Of a stretch of DNA of 64,000 nt, positions 16,773-24,830 are shown one piece after another. The position numbers were made by a program, and so were the translations under genes. The stretch is taken from positions 120,641-184,640 of the forward strand of contig NZ_JAHKRM010000029.1 in the NCBI RefSeq assembly GCF_019396345.1, in the 5' to 3' direction. Numbering within the stretch: the stretch's first letter is position 1; each line of letters opens with the position of its first letter. The notes under the pieces were generated by a model. That model did no database searches. It had not been told where the DNA came from and was given only the letters and a program-made list of their open reading frames with translations. Source of the DNA: Nonomuraea guangzhouensis. GTDB lineage: Bacteria; Actinomycetota; Actinomycetes; Streptosporangiales; Streptosporangiaceae.

Positions 16773-18209
16773 TCAGCGGATGAAGCAGATGGAAAGGTTG
16801 CCCGTGACGGGGTCCTCACCATAGTCGGACCAGTCCGCGCCGCCCGCGAACCGAATCCAGTCCGCTCTGCTGATGGTCTGCCGGCCAGGCATGCTCCGGC
16901 ACAGGGTTTCCACTGGATCCGCGACGATCTCCCGCAGATCGGCGAGGTTCCACAGGGACAGCCCCCTGTCGGGGCTGGTCATCAGGGCGACTCGGCCATC
17001 AGCGCTTAGCGCCACACTGATGATCTCCTGCGTATATCCCTTCAAGTTGGCCAGCCGGACAGGGCGGGCCGGATCGGAAAGGTCCCACAGAAAACCTGTG
17101 CCACTGCTACCAGCCATGAGGGCGGTCTTACCGTCCGGAGTCAAGGCCACGTCGTACATGTCCGTCGGGGGCAGGTCCAGCGTGGCGGTGTGAGTCGGAT
17201 GCGTCCGGTCGTCGAGTCTCCAGACATCGGCCCGTTGCGAGTTCGCCACGACGATCGTACGCCCGTCCGCGCTCATGGCCGTCGCCTCGGCGTAGTCGGC
17301 AGGAAGCGCTAGATCGGCCCGTTTGACCGGCCGCGCGGGATCAGCCAGGTCCCAGACGATCGCCGAACGGTCCTCGCCGGCGGTGACGGCGGTCCGGCCA
17401 TCCGCGCTCAGTGTCACATCTTGTACGTAAGAACCGTGGGCTTTGGTGATCGACAGGCGCACCGGACGAGAGGGGCTGGCCAGGTCCCACACCATGATAT
17501 TGCCGCTGAAATCGGCCGTCATGGCGATGCGCGCGTCACGGGTCAATGCCAGATCCTGCACGCTGTTCGCGAAATCGTCTTCCGGCTCGCCCGGCAGAGT
17601 GGCGAGCCGGGCTGGATGTGCCGGATCCGTCAGATTCCACACGATCGTGCTGCCATCCTCGCCGCCGATCAACGCGGTGCGGCCGTCGAATGACAACACC
17701 AGTGTGCTGACGCCTTTCTTGTTTCCCTTGAGGACGGCGAGCCGATCGGCTTTGTCGGTGAATGCGACCTCGGGATCAAGCCAGGTCCTGAGGTCCCACA
17801 CGCCCACCCCATCGGTGTCCCCGGTGAGAGCGATCCGCCCGTCGCCGCTGAGAGCCACCCAATCGACGCCGCTAGGGGCGAGCGAGTAGACGTCCGTGCG
17901 ACTCCCCATAACGAGAGTGTCGATCAACCCTGCCCGGGTCTGCTCATCCGCGTGGATTTTGACCGCGGCCAATCCGAGATCCCGTGCTCTGACCGGGTCG
18001 TCATCGCGGAGTTCCGCGGCATGCAGCGCGAGCCTGTGAGCCACCGCGACACGCTCCTGCGCCGACGCCCTCTCGTGCTCACGCCACACCACCGACCCCG
18101 TGACCACCAGACATACGACCAGCGCGGTGGCGAGCACGACAGGGAGTATTCTCCCGGGCGGTAAACCGCGTCCTGGCGCGGCTCTCTGCGCTTCGGCCGT
18201 CTCGTTCAA
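16773..18209 (-). CDS. membrane-anchored seven-bladed WD40 protein
   Basis: A 478-residue protein with a short cytoplasmic N-terminus, one transmembrane helix (about residues 18-42), a helical segment (RLALHAAELRDDDPVRARDL and the following DEQTRAGLIDTLV) and seven WD40 repeats, each of the form LSxDGRxAxTxxxDGxxxVWDL. The helical segment is the same kind that links the nSTAND ATPase to the WD40 propeller in large actinobacterial signalling proteins, but no ATPase or protease domain is present. The TTG start at 18209 is preferred because GAAGGAGAG lies a few bases ahead; the frame opens at 18284. The gap 18285-18487 is A+T-richer and holds no gene. Role unknown, probably a scaffold or ligand-binding surface protein. 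Confidence 0.78.
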   Translation of the reverse strand: MNETAEAQRAAPGRGLPPGRILPVVLATALVVCLVVTGSVVWREHERASAQERVAVAHRLALHAAELRDDDPVRARDLGLAAVKIHADEQTRAGLIDTLVMGSRTDVYSLAPSGVDWVALSGDGRIALTGDTDGVGVWDLRTWLDPEVAFTDKADRLAVLKGNKKGVSTLVLSFDGRTALIGGEDGSTIVWNLTDPAHPARLATLPGEPEDDFANSVQDLALTRDARIAMTADFSGNIMVWDLASPSRPVRLSITKAHGSYVQDVTLSADGRTAVTAGEDRSAIVWDLADPARPVKRADLALPADYAEATAMSADGRTIVVANSQRADVWRLDDRTHPTHTATLDLPPTDMYDVALTPDGKTALMAGSSGTGFLWDLSDPARPVRLANLKGYTQEIISVALSADGRVALMTSPDRGLSLWNLADLREIVADPVETLCRSMPGRQTISRADWIRFAGGADWSDYGEDPVTGNLSICFIR

Positions 18210-18487
18210 CGTCTCTCCTTCAGAACCTCGGCAGGCCAGTGAGGCGCGTCGACTCGGACGGTCGGTGCGGTTCGCACCGACCACTCTCTCAGGTCAACGG
18301 CCTACTACGCCATATTGAGAAATTGAAGTTGATGGAGAGACGGGCAATCACTGATAGGGGTCGAATTATTGGGGATATTCGCGCCATGGATTGATGCACA
18401 AGCGTCTCGCCTCTTGCCGTGGCGTCGAGGCGTAAGCATTAACCAATTAGCAGGATCTCAGGCGATGTGGTCGGGCGTGGAGGACGC

Positions 18488-19708
18488 TCAGCCCTGGCCG
18501 GGGAACAGCAGTGACAGCTCCCGGGGATAAGCCGCGATCAACCGCAGTTCGTCGTCCGTGAGCGGCCGGCCGGTCATCGCGTTGCAGAGCTGGACCAGCC
18601 GGAACGCCAGGTCCTCCTCCCGCACCTCGACACCGAGCCCGTCCATGACGTGCCGGAACCCGGCCTTCCCGCCGTACTCGCCGGTCAGCACGACCCGCCC
18701 GCTGCGCGCGTGCCAGTCCTCGGGGAACGGCCCGAGCGTCGCCTCGTCGTACAGCTCGTAGTTGCCGTGATCCTTCAGCGCCCCGTCCGCGTGGATGCCC
18801 GACTCGTGCGCGAACGCGTTCCGCCCCACCCCCACCTGGTTGTACGGCAGCGCCTGCCCGAACGCGTAACTCGCCCACAGCCCGAACCTGCGCGCCCACG
18901 ACAGATCGATGGCGTCACCGATCTCCGCCTCCAGCCCGAAGCCGTGCTCGAAGGCGAGGATGGTGGACAGCAGGTCGGCGTTGCCGGAGCGTTCGCCGAT
19001 GCCGTTCACGCAGGTGTTGATCCACGCGTCCTGCCCGGCCTCCAGATCGCCGAGCGCGCCCGAGATGGAGTTGGCCACGGCCAGGCCGAGGTCGTTGTGG
19101 CAGTGCGTCTCGACCGGCATCCCGACGGCCGAGGCCAGCTTGGCGAAGCGCTCGCGGATCCGGTCAGGCGTGTCGCCGCCGATGGTGTCGCAGTAGCGGA
19201 CCCGGTCGGCGCCCGCCTCCTTGGCCGCCAGCGCGAACTCCAGCAGAAACCCGTCATCGGTCCGCGACCCGTCCTCCGCGTTGACGCCCACGGTCAGCGC
19301 GCCCGCCGACTTGGCCGCCCGCACGGCCGCCGTCATCTCCCTGATGATCGCGTCACGGTCGAGCCGGCCGCGGAACTTGTTCTGGATCATGTAGTCCGAG
19401 GTGGAGATGGACAGGTTGTAGTGCTTCAGGCCGAGCGGCGCCGCCTGCTCCACATCCTGCGGCACACCGCGGCACCAGCCCGACAGCCGCAGCTCGCCGA
19501 ACGCGCCCGCCTCGGCCAGCGCCGTCTGCGCCCGTATGTAGGGGACCTCGTGGAACAGGAAGGGAAAACCGATCTCGGACTGAGCCACGCCGAGTTTGGC
19601 CAGGTAGAAGTTGACCATGGTCTTGCCGAACTTCGAGAGGCCGGTGCGCGCGGTCTGCACGCCGTCCCGGTTGGTCACGTCGAGGAAATGAACTTTGGGC
19701 ATGCCCAC
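18488..19708 (-). CDS. homocitrate synthase / isopropylmalate synthase-like HMGL enzyme
   Basis: A 406-residue TIM-barrel enzyme of the DRE-TIM/HMGL family, which condenses acetyl-CoA with 2-oxo acids. Metal and substrate motifs are visible: FLDVTNRDGVQTA (DRDG variant), VETHCHNDLGLAVAN and GERSGNADL, and the second conserved HESGIHADG motif typical of homocitrate and isopropylmalate synthases. There is no C-terminal LeuA dimer regulatory domain, so it fits NifV/AksA-type or citramalate-type enzymes in length. No nitrogenase or lysine genes are nearby. It is divergent from the HTH-citrate synthase-like gene with 61 bp between starts, so both are probably coregulated. Confidence 0.85.
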   Translation of the reverse strand: MGMPKVHFLDVTNRDGVQTARTGLSKFGKTMVNFYLAKLGVAQSEIGFPFLFHEVPYIRAQTALAEAGAFGELRLSGWCRGVPQDVEQAAPLGLKHYNLSISTSDYMIQNKFRGRLDRDAIIREMTAAVRAAKSAGALTVGVNAEDGSRTDDGFLLEFALAAKEAGADRVRYCDTIGGDTPDRIRERFAKLASAVGMPVETHCHNDLGLAVANSISGALGDLEAGQDAWINTCVNGIGERSGNADLLSTILAFEHGFGLEAEIGDAIDLSWARRFGLWASYAFGQALPYNQVGVGRNAFAHESGIHADGALKDHGNYELYDEATLGPFPEDWHARSGRVVLTGEYGGKAGFRHVMDGLGVEVREEDLAFRLVQLCNAMTGRPLTDDELRLIAAYPRELSLLFPGQG

Positions 19709-19733
19709 ACGTTGACACGCTCATTCAATGTGT

Positions 19734-19745
19734 ATCAATATTGAT
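19734..19745. promoter_or_regulatory. palindromic operator candidate between the divergent synthase genes
   Basis: ATCAATATTGAT is a perfect 12-bp palindrome in the middle of the 61-bp divergent gap. A TTGACA at 19712-19717 places it at the spacer/-10 position of a promoter reading toward 19770. MerR-type regulators bind palindromes in exactly this position, and the protein encoded at 19770 starts with a MerR/excisionase-like helix-turn-helix, so autoregulation is plausible. Confidence 0.5.
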
Positions 19746-19769
19746 TTTCATCAACATAGGAGGCTGGGC

Positions 19770-21173
19770 GTGGAGTGGATCGACGCGGCGACGGCGGCCG
19801 AGCGGCTCGGTGTGAAGCCCGCCACCCTCTACGCGTACGTGAGCCGGGGCGTGCTCAAGCGCCGCCACGGTGACGATCGGCGCAGCCTGTTCGACGCGGC
19901 GGAGATCGAGCAGCTGGCCCGGCGCGGGCGGCCCCGCAACCAGCCGCCGGAGCTGGTCATCGAGTCGGGCATCACCGCGCTCGGCCTCGACCGCCCGTAC
20001 TATCGCGGTCTCGACGCCCTCGACCTGGCCAGAACCACGGATTTCGAGACGGTGGCCGAGTGGCTGTGGACAGGCGACCCCGAGGTCTTCACCCCCGCCC
20101 CCGAGCACCCCTCCGGTACGGCCTCCGTCCCCGAGCACCGCTCCGGTATGGCCTCTATCCCCGAGCACCGCTCCGGTACGGCTTCCGTCCCCGACCACCC
20201 CTCCGGTACGGCCTCTGTCCCCGAGCACCGCTCCGGTACGGCGCGCGGCTCCGGCTCAGTGCGTGTCCCGCGTGGGCCTGGCCGGATGCCCGGCAAGTTG
20301 CACGGCCGGATGCCCGGCTGGGTGCGTGATCCCGAGACGTCGCAGGCCGCCGTCTCCGCTCAGCGCGGCCTCCCCGAAGGGCTGCTGCCCCTGGACCATC
20401 TCCAGGTGATCACCACGGTGCTCGGCGCCACCGACTCGCTCCGCTACCAGCTCGATCCCGCCTCCGTCGCCGCCACCGGCCGTCGCCTCATCTCCGGCCT
20501 GGTCGACGCCCTGCCCGCCCTCAGCACCCCCGGCGGTGAGTCGATCGCCGAGCGGCTCTGGTCCCGCCTGTCCCCGCGCTCCGCCAGCCCACCTCTCCTC
20601 GCCGCCCTCCGGGCCGCACTCGTGCTGCTCGCCGACCACGAACTGGCCGCCTCCACCCTGGCCGCCCGGGTGGCCGCCTCCGCCCGGGCCGACCCGTACG
20701 CCGTGGTGCTGACCGGCCTAGGTGTGCTCGGCGGCCCGCTGCACGGCGGCGCGTGCTACGCGGCCGAACGGCTGCTGACCGAGGTCAACGAGCCTGGTCA
20801 GGCCACCCGCGTGATCGCCGAGCGGGTACGCAGGGGCGAGCGCATCCCCGGCTTCGGCCACAGCGTCTACAAGAACGGCGACGCCCGCGGCAGCTTCCTG
20901 CTCGACCTGGTGGCGGAGGCCGCACCGGACCACGAACGCGTCGCCGTGGCGCGGGCCGTCCTGGCCGAAGTCCGCCGGCGACGCCTGCCCGACCGGAACG
21001 TCGACTTCGCGCTCGCCACCCTCGTGGGCGTCGCCGGAATGGTGCCTGGGTCCGGCGAGGCGATCTTCGCGGTGGCCAGGGTGGCGGGATGGCTGGCCCA
21101 CGCGATGGAGGAGTACGCCAAAGGCTCCCTGCTCCGCCTCCGCGCCTCGTACGTCGGCCCGATGATCAAGTGA
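19770..21173 (+). CDS. citrate synthase-like protein with N-terminal helix-turn-helix
   Basis: A 467-residue fusion: a MerR/excisionase-type DNA-binding domain (residues 1-55; ATAAERLGVKPATLYAYVSR) and a citrate synthase-type domain (from about 62). Catalytic His in GGPLHGGACY, the second His in PGFGHSVYKNGD and the catalytic Asp in RNVDFALATL are all present; the residue after the second His is Ser where Arg is usual. Between about residues 110 and 160 the domain is interrupted by five EHRSGTASVP-type decapeptides and a further low-complexity stretch. The GTG at 19770 follows AGGAGG at 19758-19763. Such fusions could sense a CoA ester or act as synthase. It is divergent from a homocitrate synthase-like gene, suggesting one shared 2-oxoacid pathway. 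Confidence 0.82.
   Translation: MEWIDAATAAERLGVKPATLYAYVSRGVLKRRHGDDRRSLFDAAEIEQLARRGRPRNQPPELVIESGITALGLDRPYYRGLDALDLARTTDFETVAEWLWTGDPEVFTPAPEHPSGTASVPEHRSGMASIPEHRSGTASVPDHPSGTASVPEHRSGTARGSGSVRVPRGPGRMPGKLHGRMPGWVRDPETSQAAVSAQRGLPEGLLPLDHLQVITTVLGATDSLRYQLDPASVAATGRRLISGLVDALPALSTPGGESIAERLWSRLSPRSASPPLLAALRAALVLLADHELAASTLAARVAASARADPYAVVLTGLGVLGGPLHGGACYAAERLLTEVNEPGQATRVIAERVRRGERIPGFGHSVYKNGDARGSFLLDLVAEAAPDHERVAVARAVLAEVRRRRLPDRNVDFALATLVGVAGMVPGSGEAIFAVARVAGWLAHAMEEYAKGSLLRLRASYVGPMIK
20103..20243. repeat. 30-bp minisatellite inside the citrate synthase-like gene
   Basis: Five tandem 30-bp units encode decapeptides EH(P/R)SGTASVP with few differences, inserted in frame in the citrate synthase-like domain. 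The first copies differ at single bases (one unit begins GACCAC). Copy number is likely to vary between strains. Confidence 0.85.
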
Positions 21174-21242
21174 CAGCCCTGGACGCGCCCACCGATCACA
21201 CGACGTCCCGCAGCCGTGAGGCACGTCCGCGATCATTTAACA

Positions 21243-21340
21243 GCCCCGCACACACGTGGGGCGGATCGCCAACCACGTCGTGCCCCGCACACGCGTGGGG
21301 CGGGTCGCCAATCACGTCGTGCCCCGCACACGTGAGGCGC
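21243..21340. repeat. 39-bp tandem repeat downstream of the SMC-like gene
   Basis: Two full and one partial copy with a 39-bp period (21243, 21282, 21321). Each begins with a hairpin-forming GCCCCGCACACGCGTGGGGC-type palindrome and continues with GGTCGCCAATCACGTCGT. The repeats lie between the convergent ends of the citrate synthase-like (21173) and SMC-like (21350) genes and may serve as terminators. They are not CRISPR repeats because the part between palindromes is also conserved. Confidence 0.75.
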
Positions 21341-21349
21341 TTCCGCCGA

Positions 21350-24300
21350 TCAAGCACTCCTGTCGACATACGCGGCCAACGCCCGCACCCGCTCCGCGTG
21401 CTCGTCGTGTCCGACGATCACCGGCGGCTCGTTGTACGGCATGGCGTCCGACGAACGCCTGAGCTTGATGTACTGTCCACAGGCGTCGATCGCGTACGGC
21501 TCCATGTCGTCCTGGAGCGCCCCGATCACCGTGATCCCGTACGTCTCGCCGATCCGGCGGAACAGCGCCACCGCCTCCCGCCGGTGCTCCTTGCCCAGGT
21601 TGCGCCCCAGTTCGTCGAGCACGAGGCACAGATGCCCGCCGCCGGACGACGCGATCGCCGCCGCGCACACCAGCTTGACCGCCTTCTCGTCCATGAGCGC
21701 GGTGTTGGCCCGCCGGTTGTACGGGACGAAGCCCTGGCCCTCGCCACGCCGCCACTTCGGGGTGACGCGCCATTGCCAGCGCTGTTCGGGGTCCGCGGGC
21801 GCCGGGGGCACCGGGAACTCCAGGGTCGCCCCATAACCTCCGTACGACGTGTCGAGCTGCTCGAACTCCTCAGCCACCCGCGTGAGCCTGGCCTTGATCG
21901 CCGCCGTCAACGCCGCCCGGTGCACGGCCGTCGAGCTGGCCGCCTCCTCCGCGCCCTTGTCGGCCGCGGCCAGGTCGCGCTGCCGCGACACGACCTGCGC
22001 CTCGATCTGGCGGCGCTGATGCTTCTCGTACTCCTCCTGCCCGCGCAGGTAGGAGGCCAGCGAGCCGCACACCGCCACGAACGTCGCCTGCTCCCGCGCC
22101 GTGCTCCCCCCGCGCTCGGACAGCAGGAACCGCAGCTCCTCCGGGATCTCCGCGTCCTCCTCAGGGAACGTGTCGCGCAGCGCCTGATCGAAATGGCGTT
22201 CGGCGATGCGCCACCATTCCTCAGCGGTACGCGATCGTTCGTCCTCGGGCAGCGCCTTCAGCCACTCCCGCGCCCCCTCGGCGGTGCCGCCCCAGTCGGC
22301 GGCCAGCGCCTCGACCTTGAGCGCCTCCCGTTCGCCGCTCACCCTCGTCTCGTCCTGACGCGACCGGGTCCGCTCGCCCTCGTGCCGCTGCCGCCGCCCT
22401 TCCAGGCGTTCGATCTCCATGTCCTTCGTACGGGCCCGGAAGTCGAGCGCGCCCGCCTGCCGCTCGGCCTCCGCCACCGCGGGCGCCAGCTCCTCCAGTG
22501 CCGCCGTCAGCTCGCCCAGCCGCGCCCGCCGCCCGGCCAGCTTCGTCTCCAGCTCGGCGAGCCGCACACCCGCTTCGGCCCCCTCCAGCCGCCGCTGACC
22601 CTCCGCGACGCCTTCCTCCCCATCTCGTACGGCCTGCGATGCCGTCTCCTGGATGTCCCTGGCCCGGTTGAGCCGGTGCTCGGCGGCCTTGATCCGCGCC
22701 TCCCGGCCGGTCGCCTCCCCGTCGAACGCCCCCACCACGCTCACCCCGGCAGCACTCACCAGCACCGAACCGGGCAGGCCGGCCAGCGCGGCCGCCGCGG
22801 CCTCCAACTGGCCGGCGTCGACGATCACCGCATGCTCATGCGGCCAACCCCGCAACTCCTCCAGCCCAAGCCCACTCGCCCCGCTGGCTCCGGCCGGCCT
22901 GCTGGCCCTGACCGGCTCGCTGGGCCCGCTCGCCGCGACCGGCCCGCCCGCCGCGATCGGCCCGCTGGGCCCGACCGGCCCGTTGGGCCCGACCGTCCCG
23001 AGCTCACCTGCCCTGACCGCTCCCCGGGCACCCCCGCGAGACGCTTTACCAGCGGATCCGTTCTCGGGGCCGGGGCCGGAGCCGTGGGTGCGGGCGTAGT
23101 CGCGCGCCTGCTCGGCCACGTCCAGCGCGTCCAGGAGGCCGGTCGCGCCGACGCCAGCCGCCGCGAGCGCGTTGAGCTGCGCCGCGGCCGGACCGCCCTC
23201 GGCGTCGTCCAGCGCCGTCTGGGCCGAGGCCACCTCGCGATCGGCCACACCCAGCGCCTTCAGCGCCTCGTTGAGCCGCAGCCGCGCCTCCCGCAGCTCC
23301 CGCTCGGCCGTGGGCACATCGCGGCCGTCGGCGAACCTGCGCGTCTCCTCCAGCGCCGGGATCAGGCCACGCAACTCGTCGGCGGAGTTCTCCGCCACGG
23401 CCCGGTCGGCGTCGAGCTTGGCGGCCCGCGCCTGCATCACGGCCAGCTCCTTGCGCGCCTCCGCCACCCTCCGGTCGAGCGTGTCGTCCTTCAGCGTGGT
23501 GATCTCGGCCTTCACCTGGGAGATCGCCTCGGCCGCCGCCTCACCCGCGTCCCGGTGCCGTTCGAGCTCGGCCACCAGGAGCTCGTCCTTGGCCGCCGCG
23601 TCGTCCAGCTTGCGGGCCTGCCGCCCACGCCAGCAGCGCAGCGCGTCGGCCAGCCGGATCCGCGCCTGATCGCGCCGGTCGAACGTGGTCAGCAACGCCC
23701 TCGACTCCGCCTCGAACTCGGCCAGCCGATCACCCGCCTGCGCCGCCCGTACCCGCTTGGCGTGCTCGTCTCTGCGGGCCTCGCGCTCCTGTTCGAGCTC
23801 GGCGTCGAGACCGGTGAGAGCCGCGATGGCCTCGAACACGCGCTCCGGCGAGATCTCGTTGAGCGGCTGGGAGAGCAGGTTGGTGGCGACCTTGCTCCGG
23901 ACCGAGGTCGACAGGAACGACACACAGCGGATGCGGTCGCCGTACAGCACCTTGGTCAGGTCGCGGGCCACCACGTCGCGGCGGCCGGCGGACTTGGGCA
24001 GCGTCGCCCACATCTCGTCGGCACGCACCACGCGCTCGGCCTCGGACGCGGCGGAGGCCAGGTGCACGCCGTCACGCCAGCGGATCTCCAGGTGCGGGGC
24101 CTCCTGGTTGACCTTGAGCCACACGGTGACGGCCCCGCCCGAAGTGTCGGGCACGGCGAACAGCTCGCCGCTCTCCGGATCGGCCCCTTCCGGGCCCGCG
24201 CCGGGTTGGGGAGACCCGGCCCCGGGAGCAGCAGGGTCGGGGGAAACCGAGGCCAGCGTCTCGACGAGGTCGGTCGGCACCGTCTCCGCAAGGGTCGCGG

Positions 24301-24670
24301 GCGGTTCGGTGGTGTGCATTGGGAGGTCGAAGGAGGCGCCCGGCGGGCCGAAGACGCCGACGATGTAGCCGTGGTCGGCGCTGGCCCACTGGCGGGCGCC
24401 GGCGCCGCTGGCCAGTTCGGCGTTGAACAGCAGCTCCGACACCGCCTTGGCGCCCGAGGCGAAACGCCACTGCTCGTCACCCAGCAGCGCCGTGATCGAC
24501 GCGATGAACGATGACTTGCCCGCACCGTTGGAGTCCTTGGGCCCGGCGCCCGCGACGACGATGAGCGTGCCGGGGACGGTCGGCACCGGATGGGTCGAGA
24601 GCCGTGAGATGTTGACCGCCTGCATGGCGATCAGCACCCGGTCCCCGACGACGTTCTCCACCTGCGACAC
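21350..24670 (-). CDS. SMC/MukB/JetC-like ATPase
   Basis: About 1106 residues with the SMC architecture: Walker A near residue 50 (GAGPKDSNGAGKSSF), long coiled-coil arms, a central hinge-like region interrupted by a Gly/Pro/Ala-rich stretch (about 535-600), a second coiled coil and a C-terminal Walker B (GGHLCLVLDELGRNLG, about 1010). In front of Walker B the canonical LSGGEK signature is replaced by ALMDEKAVKLV, as in divergent MukB/JetC proteins. It most resembles JetC/MksF-type ATPases of SMC-kleisin-KITE complexes in size and gene order. I chose GTG 24670 (VSQVENVVGDRVL) as start; frames open from 24739 inside repeats, and ATG 24625 is also possible. Role may be plasmid defence or chromosome organisation. 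Confidence 0.78.
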   Translation of the reverse strand: MSQVENVVGDRVLIAMQAVNISRLSTHPVPTVPGTLIVVAGAGPKDSNGAGKSSFIASITALLGDEQWRFASGAKAVSELLFNAELASGAGARQWASADHGYIVGVFGPPGASFDLPMHTTEPPATLAETVPTDLVETLASVSPDPAAPGAGSPQPGAGPEGADPESGELFAVPDTSGGAVTVWLKVNQEAPHLEIRWRDGVHLASAASEAERVVRADEMWATLPKSAGRRDVVARDLTKVLYGDRIRCVSFLSTSVRSKVATNLLSQPLNEISPERVFEAIAALTGLDAELEQEREARRDEHAKRVRAAQAGDRLAEFEAESRALLTTFDRRDQARIRLADALRCWRGRQARKLDDAAAKDELLVAELERHRDAGEAAAEAISQVKAEITTLKDDTLDRRVAEARKELAVMQARAAKLDADRAVAENSADELRGLIPALEETRRFADGRDVPTAERELREARLRLNEALKALGVADREVASAQTALDDAEGGPAAAQLNALAAAGVGATGLLDALDVAEQARDYARTHGSGPGPENGSAGKASRGGARGAVRAGELGTVGPNGPVGPSGPIAAGGPVAASGPSEPVRASRPAGASGASGLGLEELRGWPHEHAVIVDAGQLEAAAAALAGLPGSVLVSAAGVSVVGAFDGEATGREARIKAAEHRLNRARDIQETASQAVRDGEEGVAEGQRRLEGAEAGVRLAELETKLAGRRARLGELTAALEELAPAVAEAERQAGALDFRARTKDMEIERLEGRRQRHEGERTRSRQDETRVSGEREALKVEALAADWGGTAEGAREWLKALPEDERSRTAEEWWRIAERHFDQALRDTFPEEDAEIPEELRFLLSERGGSTAREQATFVAVCGSLASYLRGQEEYEKHQRRQIEAQVVSRQRDLAAADKGAEEAASSTAVHRAALTAAIKARLTRVAEEFEQLDTSYGGYGATLEFPVPPAPADPEQRWQWRVTPKWRRGEGQGFVPYNRRANTALMDEKAVKLVCAAAIASSGGGHLCLVLDELGRNLGKEHRREAVALFRRIGETYGITVIGALQDDMEPYAIDACGQYIKLRRSSDAMPYNEPPVIVGHDEHAERVRALAAYVDRSA

Positions 24671-24700
24671 CTGTGACCCCCGTAGCCCTTCCGTTTCACC

Positions 24701-24820
24701 GCGCCGCCCCCGACTGGGGCTGGTGCTTGTTGCTTGCATTGCGCCGCCCCTGGCTGGGGCTGACGGTTGTTGCTTGTACCGCGCCGTCCCCGGCTGGGGC
24801 GGACGCGTGTTGCCTGCAAG
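24701..24820. repeat. three 40-bp tandem repeats upstream of the SMC-like gene
   Basis: Units start at 24701, 24741 and 24781 with an exact 40-bp period, each containing GCGCCGCCCC-x2-GCTGGGGC (hairpin-capable) and a GTTGCTTGCA-like half. They fill the 160-bp gap between the winged-helix gene (ends 24831 on the minus strand) and the SMC-like gene start, so they lie inside the presumed transcript. Confidence 0.8.
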
Positions 24821-24830
24821 TTCCGGGCGG

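Noticed and set aside
21243..21340. CRISPR array (palindromic GC-rich repeats similar in look to type I-E repeats)
   Set aside because: The intervals between palindromes are conserved too, with only two and a half units and no cas genes.
20753..24514. 1253-codon open frame on the plus strand opposite the SMC-like gene
   Set aside because: It is an antisense shadow of high-GC coding; composition is Arg/Pro/Gly-rich and it resembles no protein.
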